Shown here: positions 18,830 through 27,283 of the stretch, piece by piece
Numbering within the stretch: the stretch's first letter is position 1
Layout of the letters: each line of letters starts with the position of its first letter
From: Bacillus sp. FJAT-25509
Lineage (GTDB): Bacteria > Bacillota > Bacilli > Bacillales > Bacillaceae_G
NCBI RefSeq assembly: GCF_001420605.1
Contig: NZ_LJIZ01000012.1
Span: 1-64,000, forward strand
DNA: 64,000 bases
Direction: 5' to 3'
Notes under the pieces: generated by a model
Seen by the model: the letters and a program-made list of their open reading frames with translations, nothing else
The model's database searches: none
Told to the model about the DNA's origin: nothing
Translations under genes and position numbers: made by a program

Positions 18830-19819
18830 ATGAAAGACGAAAAAGTATATGATATAACGATTATTGGTGGCGGACCGGTTGGTTTATTCACTGCTTTTTA
18901 TGGTGGAATGCGACAAGCTAGTGTAAAAATCATTGAAAGTTTACCACAGCTTGGCGGTCAATTATCTGCACTTTACCCTGAAAAATATATTTATGATGTT
19001 GCTGGCTTTCCAAAAGTACGCGCTCAAGAGTTAATTAATAACTTAAAAGAGCAAATGAAAAAATTTAATCCTACCGTTTGTTTAGAGCAATCAGTTCAAA
19101 CAATTACTAAAGGTGAAGATGGAGTATTCCATTTAGTTTGTAATGATGGTTTTGAGCATTATACAAAAGCTATAATCATCACTGCAGGAAATGGTGCATT
19201 CCAACCACGTAAACTTGAAATCGCAGGTTCTGAAAAATTCGAAAAAGCAAACCTACATTACTTCGTAGATGACATGAATAAATTTGCTGGTAAACGAGTT
19301 ATTGTTTTCGGTGGCGGAGATTCTGCTGTAGACTGGTCATTAATGCTTGAACCCATCGCTGAAAAAGTAACACTAGTTCACCGTCGTGATAAATTTAGAG
19401 CTCATGAGCATAGCGTTGAAAACTTAATGCACTCTAAAGTAGAAGTAACAACTCCTTGGATCCCTGTTGCAATCGTTGGTAAAGAACGTATTGAAAAAGT
19501 TGTTCTTCAAAATGCAAAATCTGAAGATCGTATTGAAATCGAAGTTGATGATGTAATCGTTAACTATGGTTTTGTTTCTTCTCTAGGACCAATTAAAAAC
19601 TGGGGTCTAAACATTGAAAAGAATAACATTGTTGTTAACTCACGCATGGAAACAAATATTCCAGGTATTTATGCTGCTGGAGATATTTGTATATATGATG
19701 GAAAAGTTAAACTAATTGCTTCCGGGTTTGGTGAGGCACCAACAGCAATCAACCATGCTAAAACATATATTGATCCAACTGCGAAAGTACAACCTGGACA
19801 TAGTTCTTCAATGTTCTAA
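18830..19819 (+). CDS. yumC: ferredoxin/flavodoxin-NADP+ reductase, thioredoxin-reductase type (YumC)
   Basis: 329 residues. FAD motif [18 protein letters not shown] at 11-28 and NADPH motif [10 protein letters not shown] near 160. The CxxC of thioredoxin reductases is absent at the usual place, as expected for this FNR family (YumC of B. subtilis, 332 residues). The C-terminal [16 protein letters not shown] includes the residues that stack on the flavin. It supplies electrons between NADPH and ferredoxin or flavodoxin in the cytoplasm. AAGGGGGGC precedes the ATG. Divergent from yumB. Confidence 0.93.
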   Translation: MKDEKVYDITIIGGGPVGLFTAFYGGMRQASVKIIESLPQLGGQLSALYPEKYIYDVAGFPKVRAQELINNLKEQMKKFNPTVCLEQSVQTITKGEDGVFHLVCNDGFEHYTKAIIITAGNGAFQPRKLEIAGSEKFEKANLHYFVDDMNKFAGKRVIVFGGGDSAVDWSLMLEPIAEKVTLVHRRDKFRAHEHSVENLMHSKVEVTTPWIPVAIVGKERIEKVVLQNAKSEDRIEIEVDDVIVNYGFVSSLGPIKNWGLNIEKNNIVVNSRMETNIPGIYAAGDICIYDGKVKLIASGFGEAPTAINHAKTYIDPTAKVQPGHSSSMF

Positions 19820-19837
19820 AATATAGATTTTAATCAT

Positions 19838-19867
19838 AAGAACTGTCTTTTTATAGGCAGTCTTTTT
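19838..19867 (+). terminator. yumC terminator
   Basis: ACTGTC pairs with GGCAGT (one G-T pair), followed by CTTTTT. Confidence 0.65.
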
Positions 19868-19908
19868 AAAAAATACTTTGTGATACATTGAACATTCTAC
19901 AACGCAAT

Positions 19909-19926
19909 TCGTGAACCATTTCACAA
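19909..19926. promoter_or_regulatory. Rex-like operator in a gene-free gap
   Basis: The minus strand reads TTGTGAAATGGTTCACGA, 13 of the 14 fixed positions of the Rex consensus TTGTGAA-N4-TTCACAA. It lies between the 3' ends of two convergent genes, so no annotated start is near. A TATAAT at 19968 and the hairpin at 20063 could bracket a short transcript. Confidence 0.55.
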
Positions 19927-20062
19927 CAAACTGCTTAAAAAATCATTTCAAATTTATATCTACACTATATAATAGTACACAAATTCAAAAAAGATTCAAT
20001 AATTTACCCCAAATTTGTAAAAATATTAACAAATGAGAATTTGGCCTAGTTTGTTTGATTGA

Positions 20063-20092
20063 AAAAATAGGATACAAAAGTATCCTATTTTT
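20063..20092. terminator. terminator after yutM
   Basis: AAAATAGGATAC pairs with GTATCCTATTTT around AAAA; T-rich on both strands. Confidence 0.85.
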
Positions 20093-20126
20093 GATTAAAA
20101 ATTTCTTCAATTAGAAATTCTTATTA

Positions 20127-20480
20127 TTAGCACTCTTCAGGTGTACCAGCATTTGAAGCTGTTCTAAAGCTTGAACCACATCCACATGATGCGATTGCAT
20201 TTGGATTATCGATTGTAAATCCTCCACCTAGTAACGACTCTTTAAAATCAATAACAACACCTTTTAAAATAGGAGCACTTTCATTATCAATTAAAAACTT
20301 AATGCCATAATATTCTAATTCTGTGTCATCATCATTTTTTTGTGGATCGAAACCAAGTCCATATGAAAGTCCAGAACAACCTCCACCTTTTACACCTAAG
20401 CGAACAAAAGTATTTTGGTCTTCTTCGTTTTCAATCATTTCTTTAATTTTTAATCCTGCTTGTTCAGTAACTGTAATCAT
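20127..20480 (-). CDS. yutM: A-type Fe-S carrier, HesB/IscA/ErpA family (YutM)
   Basis: 117 residues. The three cysteines of A-type carriers are present: Cys35 in GGGCSGLSY, and the CGCG pair near residue 98. It would pass Fe-S clusters from the SUF system to apoproteins such as lipoyl synthase, encoded elsewhere in this window. The ATG directly abuts the dapF stop, and its GAGGAGTG ribosome site lies inside dapF, so the two genes are translationally coupled. Confidence 0.9.
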   Translation of the reverse strand: MITVTEQAGLKIKEMIENEEDQNTFVRLGVKGGGCSGLSYGLGFDPQKNDDDTELEYYGIKFLIDNESAPILKGVVIDFKESLLGGGFTIDNPNAIASCGCGSSFRTASNAGTPEEC

Positions 20481-21347
20481 TTATATCACTCCTCTTTGAG
20501 TATAGTATATGCCTTCTGTTATTGTAACTGCTGGGCCTTTCATCCATACATCCCCATCAGTAGACCAAGTAATTTGTAAATCTCCACCTTGTAGGTGAAC
20601 AGTTATTGGTTCATCTCGTTTATATTTACCTTCTTGTATCATAGCGACTGCTGCAGCACATGCCCCTGTTCCACAAGCTTGAGTTACACCTGAACCTCGC
20701 TCCCATACAACGAAATTTATCTCATTATGCGGCAAACATTCGATAAATTCAACATTTACGCTTTCCGGAAATAAATCATGTTTTTCAACAATTGGACCTA
20801 AAGTTGTTAATGGTGCTTTTTTAATATCACTTACTTCAAAAACAGCATGTGGATTGCCCATCGAAACAGCTGTAAATTCATAGCTTTTTTCTTCAAATAA
20901 AAATCTGTCCCTAGCATATTCCTGGTCATCACCAATCATTGGGATTTGTGATCTTTGGAATATTGGTTTACCCATATTTATTGTTACTTGATTAACAATA
21001 TTATTTTCAACATGTACTGTTGCTTTAACTATTGTACTTATCGTTTCAATCTTAAATGAAGTATTATTTGCAATTCCATGTTCAAATGCATATTTAGCTA
21101 CACATCTTAGACCATTACCACAATTTTTAGCTTCTGATCCATCATTATTAAATACTCGCATTTTTACATCTGCAACTTCTGATGGACAGATTAATATCAT
21201 TCCGTCACTACCAATTCCTGTATTAACATTTGAAACTTCAACTGCAATTTTAGACAGCTCTTCTTCTCTTAAATTTTCTTCAAACATATCGACATAAATA
21301 TAGTTATTTCCTAGCCCATGCATTTTTGTATAACGAAAAGAATTCAT
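20481..21347 (-). CDS. dapF: diaminopimelate epimerase
   Basis: 288 residues. It interconverts LL- and meso-diaminopimelate in lysine and peptidoglycan precursor synthesis. Both catalytic cysteines are visible: NCGNGLRC near residue 82 and [11 protein letters not shown] near residue 230. [13 protein letters not shown] opens the first half of the pseudo-dimeric fold. The start is ATG 21347, 8 bases from AAGGAG; the ATG at 21353 is only 2 bases from it. Coupled to yutM. Confidence 0.95.
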   Translation of the reverse strand: MNSFRYTKMHGLGNNYIYVDMFEENLREEELSKIAVEVSNVNTGIGSDGMILICPSEVADVKMRVFNNDGSEAKNCGNGLRCVAKYAFEHGIANNTSFKIETISTIVKATVHVENNIVNQVTINMGKPIFQRSQIPMIGDDQEYARDRFLFEEKSYEFTAVSMGNPHAVFEVSDIKKAPLTTLGPIVEKHDLFPESVNVEFIECLPHNEINFVVWERGSGVTQACGTGACAAAVAMIQEGKYKRDEPITVHLQGGDLQITWSTDGDVWMKGPAVTITEGIYYTQRGVI

Positions 21348-21447
21348 TTTCATGACTCCTTACTTTTTTTATTACTACAAGTATAAAATTTAAATGAATT
21401 GAGCACAATAAGAACATCCCCCGTTTCTCGATATAGAAACATTTTAA

Positions 21448-21479
21448 GAGCTTCACTTAGGTGAATGCTCATTTTTTTT
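21448..21479 (+). terminator. orphan plus-strand terminator
   Basis: GAGCTTCAC pairs with GTGAATGCTC (one bulge), followed by ATTTTTTTT. No plus-strand gene ends nearby. Confidence 0.7.
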
Positions 21480-21665
21480 GCATTAATTTTGCTAAATAAT
21501 TAAAAATAGTGTACGTAATAAAAATAATATTGGTTAATGTAATCAATCTAAAGAATAGTAATTTTTTCCTATTAGTGAAATATTTAATTTAGTGAATGAA
21601 TGAGGGATGTAAAAGGGATTATGTGGAAAACTAAAATATTGTTGAAATAGCTCGAAAAATAGAAA

Positions 21666-21692
21666 AAGCACTGTTAATTATTAACAGTGCTT
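21666..21692 (-). terminator. yuzB terminator
   Basis: AAGCACTGTTA pairs with TAACAGTGCTT, two bases past the stop; TTTTTC follows on the minus strand. Confidence 0.88.
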
Positions 21693-21693
21693 C

Positions 21694-21930
21694 TTATATC
21701 AACATATTTTCTTCTAAGAAAATATAAATATTATCTACTAGCTCGGTTGCCGTTTCTCCAGTTACTACTTCCCCTTCAACTAGTGCAAAAAGTGATAGAC
21801 TACATTTTCCACAATATCCAAGGCAGCCATATTCTAGTATGTCTAGATTTGGATCACGTTCAAGCTGTTCTAAAGCTTTTTGTGCACCGTCTGCTAGGTT
21901 TTTTATACAAAATTCGACTAATGGTCTCAC
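21694..21930 (-). CDS. yuzB: DUF1450 protein YuzB
   Basis: 78 residues. It carries five cysteines, including a CLGYCGKC cluster near residues 36-43, that could bind a metal or Fe-S cluster in the style of small ferredoxin-like proteins. Function is unknown. It starts at GTG 21930 behind AAGGAGTG. It is divergent from yutJ, as in B. subtilis. Confidence 0.88.
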   Translation of the reverse strand: MRPLVEFCIKNLADGAQKALEQLERDPNLDILEYGCLGYCGKCSLSLFALVEGEVVTGETATELVDNIYIFLEENMLI

Positions 21931-22126
21931 TATTTTTCACTCCTTGCTCCTCATAAAGTTACTCTTTTTTTTTTAAAACGTCAATCCTTTTGAGAATAAA
22001 TGGAATGAGCTTTATTTTACGGAGTTAGGCGTTGTTATTTTAACATAAAATATATATAATATAATTGTCGAAAAATAGAAAAATTTTTTCATTCAACGCT
22101 AATAAAACAAAAGGGGAACATCAACT

Positions 22127-23194
22127 ATGAAAAACCTCGTATTACTAGGTGCCGGATATGGAAATATTCGTGCTTTGTCACGTCTATTAACATCTGATTT
22201 ACCTGAGGATGTTCATATCACATTGATTGATCGAAATTCTTTTCATTGCTTTAAAACTGAGTATTATGCATTAGTTGCAGGTACGGTTCCAGAGCAACAT
22301 ATTAGAATACCAATACCAACTCATGAGAAATTAAAGGTGGTATATGGAGATATTACTACAATTGATACGGCAAACAAGAAAGTAGAATTAAGCAATGGAA
22401 AATCAGTTTCTTATGATGATTTGATTATCGGTTTAGGTTGTGAGGATAAATACCATAATGTACCTGGTGCACCAGAACATACTTATAGTATTCAAACAAT
22501 TGAAAAAACAAGAAACGCTTATGAAAATGTAAACAGTCTACCTCCTAATTCAGTAATCGGTGTTGTAGGTGCTGGTTTAAGTGGTGTAGAAGTAGCTAGT
22601 GAATTAAGAGAAAGTAGAAGCGATTTACAAATTTTACTTTTTGATCGTGGAAGCCGAATTTTATCAATGTTTCCAGAAAAACTTAGTTATTATGTACAAA
22701 ACTGGTTTATTGAGCACGATGTAAAAATTGTTAGCAATTCAAACATTACAAAAGTTGAGAAAAATACTTTATTTAACCATGATGATGAAATTCATTGTGA
22801 CGCTGTTATTTGGACAGCGGGAATTCAACCAGTTGAAGTTGTCCGCAATTTAGACGTAGAAAAAGACAATACAGGAAGAATCGTTGTAACAAAATATCAT
22901 CACATGCCAAACGACGAGCATGTTTATGTAGTGGGAGATTGTGCATCATTACCATATGCACCTTCTGCACAGCTTGCTGAAGCTCAAGCAGAACAAATCG
23001 TTATGATTTTACAAAAGAAATGGAAAGGTGAAGACCTTCCAGAAGAAATGCCTAAAATAAAATTAAAAGGTATTATGGGCTCATTAGGTAAAAAACATGG
23101 TTTTGGACTATTCAATGAACGCCCACTAATCGGACGTGTTCCAAGATTAATTAAGTCTGGAATCTTATGGATGTATAAATACCATAACGGTTGA
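22127..23194 (+). CDS. yutJ: NADH dehydrogenase-like flavoprotein (YutJ)
   Basis: 355 residues. N-terminal FAD motif LVLLGAGYGNIRALSRLL, NAD(P)H site VGVVGAGLSGVE near 142-153, and YVVGDCASLPYAPSAQLAE near 265. It resembles NDH-2 but lacks the longer basic amphipathic C-terminus of YumB, so it may be soluble or loosely bound. Start behind AAAAGGGGA. A TATAAT (22055-22060) is followed by a perfect Spo0A-box heptamer TGTCGAA (22066-22072). Confidence 0.85.
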   Translation: MKNLVLLGAGYGNIRALSRLLTSDLPEDVHITLIDRNSFHCFKTEYYALVAGTVPEQHIRIPIPTHEKLKVVYGDITTIDTANKKVELSNGKSVSYDDLIIGLGCEDKYHNVPGAPEHTYSIQTIEKTRNAYENVNSLPPNSVIGVVGAGLSGVEVASELRESRSDLQILLFDRGSRILSMFPEKLSYYVQNWFIEHDVKIVSNSNITKVEKNTLFNHDDEIHCDAVIWTAGIQPVEVVRNLDVEKDNTGRIVVTKYHHMPNDEHVYVVGDCASLPYAPSAQLAEAQAEQIVMILQKKWKGEDLPEEMPKIKLKGIMGSLGKKHGFGLFNERPLIGRVPRLIKSGILWMYKYHNG

Positions 23195-23230
23195 TGATTA
23201 AATTATCTTTTTAGCTATACTTATATGCAA

Positions 23231-23268
23231 AAAAGCCCCTTAACTTAATTGTTAAAGGGCCTTTTTTT
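23231..23268. terminator. bidirectional terminator yutJ/SPFH gene
   Basis: AAAAGCCCCTTAAC pairs with GTTAAAGGGCCTTTT; it overlaps the stop of the minus-strand gene. Confidence 0.88.
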
Positions 23269-24232
23269 ATTCTGTTTTGTCAGATTTAATAACTTCTTTT
23301 ACACTTTCAACCATTCCTAAAAGCTTTGTAGCGTCTGTCGGAATAACAAGTTTTGATGCATGACCATAAGCTACTTTTTCTAAAGCTTCCATTGAACGCA
23401 ATTGAACCATTTCTTTAGTTGGCTCTGCATTTCTCCAAACATCTAACACAACTTGTTCCCCTCTAGCTTTCGCTTCGGCAAGTTTAATGATTGCTTCCGC
23501 TTCCCCTTCAGCGCGTAAAACTTGAGAATCTTTATCTCCTCGAGCTTTTTCAACTTGGCTTAAACGTTCCCCTTCTGCTTCAAGAATTTTTGATTGCTTT
23601 TCTCCTTCCGCTTTCAGGATTTTTGATTCTTTTTCACCTTGTGCATTTAATACTTTTTCACGACGTGTACGTTCTGCTTGCATTTGTCGCTCCATCGCAT
23701 TTTGTATATCAACAGGTGGAATAATATTTCGGATCTCTACACGATTAACCTTCATTCCCCATTTATCAGTTGCTTGGTCAAGAATTGCACGGAGTTTATT
23801 ATTAACTGTATCACGACTTGTTAAAGTTTCATCTAAATCTAATTCCCCTATTAAGTTACGTAATGTAGTAGCAGTCAAATTGGAAATCGCAGACAGGGGA
23901 TTAGCAATTTCGTATTCATGACGCACAACATCAGTTACTTGATAAAAGACAACTGAGTCTACTTGGATACTAACATTATCTTTTGTAATCATCGATTGTG
24001 GTGGAAAATCTACCACAGTCTCACGCAATGTTTTTTTACTAGCTACACGTTCAACAAATGGCATTACAACGTGGATTCCACTCTCTAATTTACGATGGAA
24101 TTTCCCTAATCGTTCTACAAGATATACTTCAGATTGTCTAACAATACGAATACTTGATAACAAAAGTAACACAACGAATAAAACAATAATACCAATAATA
24201 ATTGGACCAACCATAGAACTTACATCAGACAT
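23267..24232 (-). CDS. SPFH/Band-7 (stomatin/paraslipin-type) membrane protein
   Basis: 321 residues from ATG 24232. An N-terminal membrane helix (~7-27) is followed by a Band-7 domain (~30-185, with SEVYLVERLGKFHRKLESGI). Next comes a coiled-coil stretch of tandem AEGEKxSKIL-type repeats (~195-255). This is the slipin architecture of QmcA and archaeal p-stomatin. Such proteins assemble rings in the membrane and work with NfeD partners, here encoded 15 bases upstream. GAGGAGAAG lies 5-6 bases before the chosen start; the TTG frame to 24247 would begin inside that site. Confidence 0.92.
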   Translation of the reverse strand: MSDVSSMVGPIIIGIIVLFVVLLLLSSIRIVRQSEVYLVERLGKFHRKLESGIHVVMPFVERVASKKTLRETVVDFPPQSMITKDNVSIQVDSVVFYQVTDVVRHEYEIANPLSAISNLTATTLRNLIGELDLDETLTSRDTVNNKLRAILDQATDKWGMKVNRVEIRNIIPPVDIQNAMERQMQAERTRREKVLNAQGEKESKILKAEGEKQSKILEAEGERLSQVEKARGDKDSQVLRAEGEAEAIIKLAEAKARGEQVVLDVWRNAEPTKEMVQLRSMEALEKVAYGHASKLVIPTDATKLLGMVESVKEVIKSDKTE

Positions 24233-24247
24233 AACACTTCTCCTCAA

Positions 24248-24667
24248 TTAGTTATTTTTCACGTATAAAGTTGCACCTTCTATTTTTGTTACAATTACCT
24301 TTTCATTTAATAATAAAGGTTCTGTTGAACGGATTGTCCATTCATCTCCATAAACTTTAGCTGTTCCTACTGTATCATCCTCTAATTCAACAGAAGCTAC
24401 AACGAGCTCTTTACCAATTAATGCATATACTCCATTTTCAATCGTTTTTTGCTGGTGGATTCTTTTTGCAAATTTCTTTGTACTAAGCCATAAAATTAGT
24501 GCACTAATAACAAAAACGATAAAAGTAAAGGTGTTGGATCCTGTTAAATAATTTACAACTGATGCTAGAATGCTCGCAATACCAATCCATAAGAATACAA
24601 AGGTTAATGAAAACATTTCGATGATAATTAATAAAACTCCAATTACAAATAAACTAATTGCAACCAT
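24248..24667 (-). CDS. NfeD-like membrane protein
   Basis: 139 residues: three to four hydrophobic helices (~1-75), then a soluble OB-fold domain (~82-138) with GTAKVYGDEWTIRS. NfeD proteins of this short class lack the ClpP-like protease part and pair with slipins or flotillins in membrane quality control. The operon with the downstream Band-7 gene is the usual arrangement. GGGAGGAGGGG precedes the ATG. Confidence 0.9.
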   Translation of the reverse strand: MVAISLFVIGVLLIIIEMFSLTFVFLWIGIASILASVVNYLTGSNTFTFIVFVISALILWLSTKKFAKRIHQQKTIENGVYALIGKELVVASVELEDDTVGTAKVYGDEWTIRSTEPLLLNEKVIVTKIEGATLYVKNN

Positions 24668-24851
24668 TCCACCCCTCCTCCCAATTCTATATATATGCCA
24701 AAAATTGCAATTTATTTGTTTTACACTTCTATTCTATCATGTAAATCTTCAGCATTTTACATAAAATAGTGAATTTTATTAAAACATTTTAATTTTTTTG
24801 GAAAAGAATCAATTACAATAAGCACCCAACAAAAAGCAATTTATAATCAAT

Positions 24852-24883
24852 AAAAACCCCCTTACATTTTTGTAAGGGGGTTT
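24852..24883. terminator. terminator copy left of the mobile element
   Basis: AAAAACCCCCTTACA pairs with TGTAAGGGGGTTT. It ends no adjacent gene and closely resembles the yuzD terminator at 25397-25427 on the other side of the inserted element. Confidence 0.85.
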
Positions 24884-24888
24884 CAGAG

Positions 24889-25392
24889 TGTTGAAATATA
24901 AAATGGTCAATAGGAAAAACGGCCATTAAATGAACATTTATTTAATGATGAATTATTTTTTTTGGATGATCTATTAATGGTTTTAAATGTTAGTATATTT
25001 GAGCTATTTGATTCCAATAACACTAGTAATGATTTATTTCAAAAGTTAAAAATATTAAGAGCTAATTTTTGGAAAAACAAATTCAATTTTTTATTTAAAT
25101 AATGTTCGAAATTAATTGACCTACAAGCTGACTAATATACAACAGTTAAGTTACTCTAAGTAAAGGCTATTTGATTAGGATTTATTGCAGACTTTTTTGA
25201 TGAATAAGTTGATTAGAACGAAAGGGGTGCTCGACTCCTATGGGATATGCGGGAAGGCTGAGACCCCGCAGGCTTGCCGAGGAGGCTAAAGAATCTCGCC
25301 ACATGGAAAGCGAGCATCTTGTAGTGGAAATCAACATCACTCTACTCCTTTTACGAAAATTTGGAATTTAATTGACGGTTTTTTTTTCAACA
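24889..25392. mobile_element. MITE-like element, copy 1 (504 bp)
   Basis: The left end TGTTGAAA...GTCAAT and the inverse right end form ~22 bp terminal inverted repeats. There is no coding capacity. A structured core lies at 25208-25335. The same element, diverged, is found at 57898-58391. It is flanked on each side by a near-copy of one terminator, as expected for a long target-site duplication. Without a transposase it could only have moved in trans. Confidence 0.75.
25208..25335. repeat. structured core repeat, copy 1
   Basis: The ends are inverse (GTTGATT/AATCAAC), with inner GTGCTCG/CGAGCAT arms and GGCTGAGACCCCGCAGGC in the centre. It is much richer in G+C than its surroundings. From memory, similar G+C-rich intergenic repeats are common in Bacillaceae genomes. 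Confidence 0.75.
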
Positions 25393-25396
25393 GCGT

Positions 25397-25427
25397 AAAA
25401 ACCCCTTAAATTCATGTAAGGGGTTTT
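25397..25427. terminator. yuzD terminator, right flank of element copy 1
   Basis: AAAAACCCCTTA pairs with TAAGGGGTTTT seven bases after the yuzD stop. Confidence 0.88.
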
Positions 25428-25433
25428 AATTCA

Positions 25434-25736
25434 TTATAGTTCAATAGCGTTATAAACATCTTTTAATTTTGGATTACCTTCACCAACAACATTTCCATTT
25501 ACTAGTACTACCGGATAGAAAAACTCATCATTTCTAACTCGTTCAGCGAAATCTTCTTTTTCATTATTTTCTACATTAAATATATCAATGTATTGAAAAT
25601 CAAAGGCTAAGTCAGGATATTTTCTTTGAAGTGCAGCTTGAAGCCATTCAAAAGTTTCAATTGATGATGGCATTCCTACACAACTTGCACATATTACTTC
25701 AGCTCCAAAAACTTCCACTAAAATTTTATTACTCAT
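25434..25736 (-). CDS. yuzD: thioredoxin-like YuzD (DUF1462)
   Basis: 100 residues. CASC near residues 17-20 sits where a thioredoxin-fold active site is expected, and PVVLVNG near 75 supplies the cis-proline loop. It is divergent from the NifU-like gene yutI, the same pairing as in B. subtilis, so a role near Fe-S or thiol chemistry is likely. Function is not established. AGGAGGAG lies 4 bases before the ATG. Confidence 0.85.
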   Translation of the reverse strand: MSNKILVEVFGAEVICASCVGMPSSIETFEWLQAALQRKYPDLAFDFQYIDIFNVENNEKEDFAERVRNDEFFYPVVLVNGNVVGEGNPKLKDVYNAIEL

Positions 25737-25858
25737 TTTCTCCTCCTAGCATACAATAAGAGTGTGTCCAAAAATAATTTCAAACACACAAAGTACTCTG
25801 TAATAGATTTTTTCCTCTTAACTGATTATAATAAAATTAGTGAAAGGAGTCGATATGA

Positions 25859-26086
25859 ATGGACATGAAAGAACAAGTACAAGAAGTTTTAGATAAATTA
25901 AGACCGTTTTTACTACGCGATGGTGGAGACGTTGATTTAGTTGATATTGAGGATGGAATTGTTAAACTTCGCCTTTTAGGTGCATGTGGTAGCTGCCCAA
26001 GTTCAACTATTACATTAAAAGCTGGTATTGAGCGAGCTTTATTAGAAGAAGTACCTGGTGTAATTGAGGTAGAGCAAGTATTCTAA
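25859..26086 (+). CDS. yutI: NifU C-terminal-domain Fe-S protein (YutI)
   Basis: 75 residues forming one NifU C-terminal domain. [18 protein letters not shown] holds the CxxC pair that binds a shared [4Fe-4S] cluster. It is an Nfu-type carrier for cluster delivery. The start ATG 25859 follows AAAGGAG by 9 bases; the ATG at 25855 is in another frame. It is shorter than the ~111 residues I recall for B. subtilis YutI but the domain is complete. Confidence 0.9.
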   Translation: MDMKEQVQEVLDKLRPFLLRDGGDVDLVDIEDGIVKLRLLGACGSCPSSTITLKAGIERALLEEVPGVIEVEQVF

Positions 26087-26101
26087 TATATTTTCAATAC
26101 T

Positions 26102-26130
26102 AAAAGAGAGGGTATAAAACCCTCTCTTTT
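26102..26130. terminator. bidirectional terminator yutI/yutH
   Basis: AAAAGAGAGGGT pairs with ACCCTCTCTTTT around a short loop. Confidence 0.9.
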
Positions 26131-27154
26131 ATTTTAGCCATTTAATTTCTCTAATCCCTAACTTAGCAGTTGGTAATCCGATTAAATCATAAAACCCACC
26201 TAAAAAAGCTTCAAACTCACTAGTGTTTTCAAGATAATTAACTAACTTACGTTCATACCTTTTCCGATCCGCATCGCTCCTTGCCAAATAATATCCTTCG
26301 ATTGTTTCAAAGTAATGTACTGGAAAAAGAAGTCTTGCAAATAACAAACGCCACGCAAAAGTAGATAATGGACTTTTCTTTTCATAACCATAAAAGAATG
26401 AAAGGATTTTCTTTTGATAATTTTCATGATTCTCTAAATATTCATCCCTAACCCATTCAGCAAGGTCTCTGCTTGGATGATCATAAATCCATTCAATCGG
26501 TACTTTTGCAAAATGAATTTCTTTCTGTCTTCGTTCAGTCATTTTTTGATGACAAATTGTTGCTGCATCAACAACTTGGGGAGTATCATCTAATTCAGTG
26601 TCTACAACATATTGAATCGCATTTTCAGTCATTCCGAGATAATAGGGAAAAGATTCAATAAATATTTGTTCGAAAAAATTTTCAGGATGGCTATTCACTT
26701 TACTTTGCCAAAATCTTTCTAATTGCTCTAAACGTTTTTCCCATAAATTCTTCCATTTCCCAATCCTATTTAATCTTTTCAATTCATCTGAATATTTTTT
26801 CCCTCTTAAATGAAAAATTGCTAGTTCTTCACCGTTATTATTACTGCGTTCATTTTGTCTGTTACTCTTAAATAAAGAATAATTATTTCCATCAATCTTA
26901 CTCACATAGTACCCTTGAACATTTTGAACAAAGGTTGCGACCGATTGATCTCCAGTTGAGCTCATAAAATCACTTAAACTCTTCATTTCTTGCAAATCAT
27001 CTTCTTTTAAATTTCCAATAGGAGCAAGAAAATACACCCTATTCCGCTGCCAAAACATGTAATATGACTGGACTTGAAGTAATTCAGCTGGTTGAATTTG
27101 ATAATGAGTAAACATGTCTTGAATGATGTTTTGGTTGCGAATAAACATCATCAC
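26129..27154 (-). CDS. yutH: spore coat-associated protein YutH
   Basis: 341 residues, CotS/YutH-related family with a kinase-like (APH) fold. HxxRDLAEWVRDEYL at 218-233 stands in the place of the catalytic loop, and the segment around FFYGYEK matches the family's later region. No signal peptide. In B. subtilis YutH is a spore coat protein. AAGGATGTGAG precedes three consecutive ATGs, so the exact start is uncertain by two codons. Confidence 0.82.
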   Translation of the reverse strand: MMMFIRNQNIIQDMFTHYQIQPAELLQVQSYYMFWQRNRVYFLAPIGNLKEDDLQEMKSLSDFMSSTGDQSVATFVQNVQGYYVSKIDGNNYSLFKSNRQNERSNNNGEELAIFHLRGKKYSDELKRLNRIGKWKNLWEKRLEQLERFWQSKVNSHPENFFEQIFIESFPYYLGMTENAIQYVVDTELDDTPQVVDAATICHQKMTERRQKEIHFAKVPIEWIYDHPSRDLAEWVRDEYLENHENYQKKILSFFYGYEKKSPLSTFAWRLLFARLLFPVHYFETIEGYYLARSDADRKRYERKLVNYLENTSEFEAFLGGFYDLIGLPTAKLGIREIKWLK

Positions 27155-27283
27155 TCACATCCTTCTTATAACTACTTATTAATATATATGTCACAAATCC
27201 AAAAACCTGTACCCTACTTTTTCACTTTCCATATATAAACCCGAATGGCCATACACAAAAAGGGAGAGAATGACGTAGTATAT

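Larger units (their letters stand above)
21348..21693. other. gene-free region with an orphan plus-strand hairpin
   Basis: 346 bases between the dapF start and the yuzB stop. It holds GTTTC/GAAAC (21423-21440), then a terminator-like hairpin at 21448-21479, and the yuzB terminator at its right end. No ORF is convincing. Confidence 0.5.
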
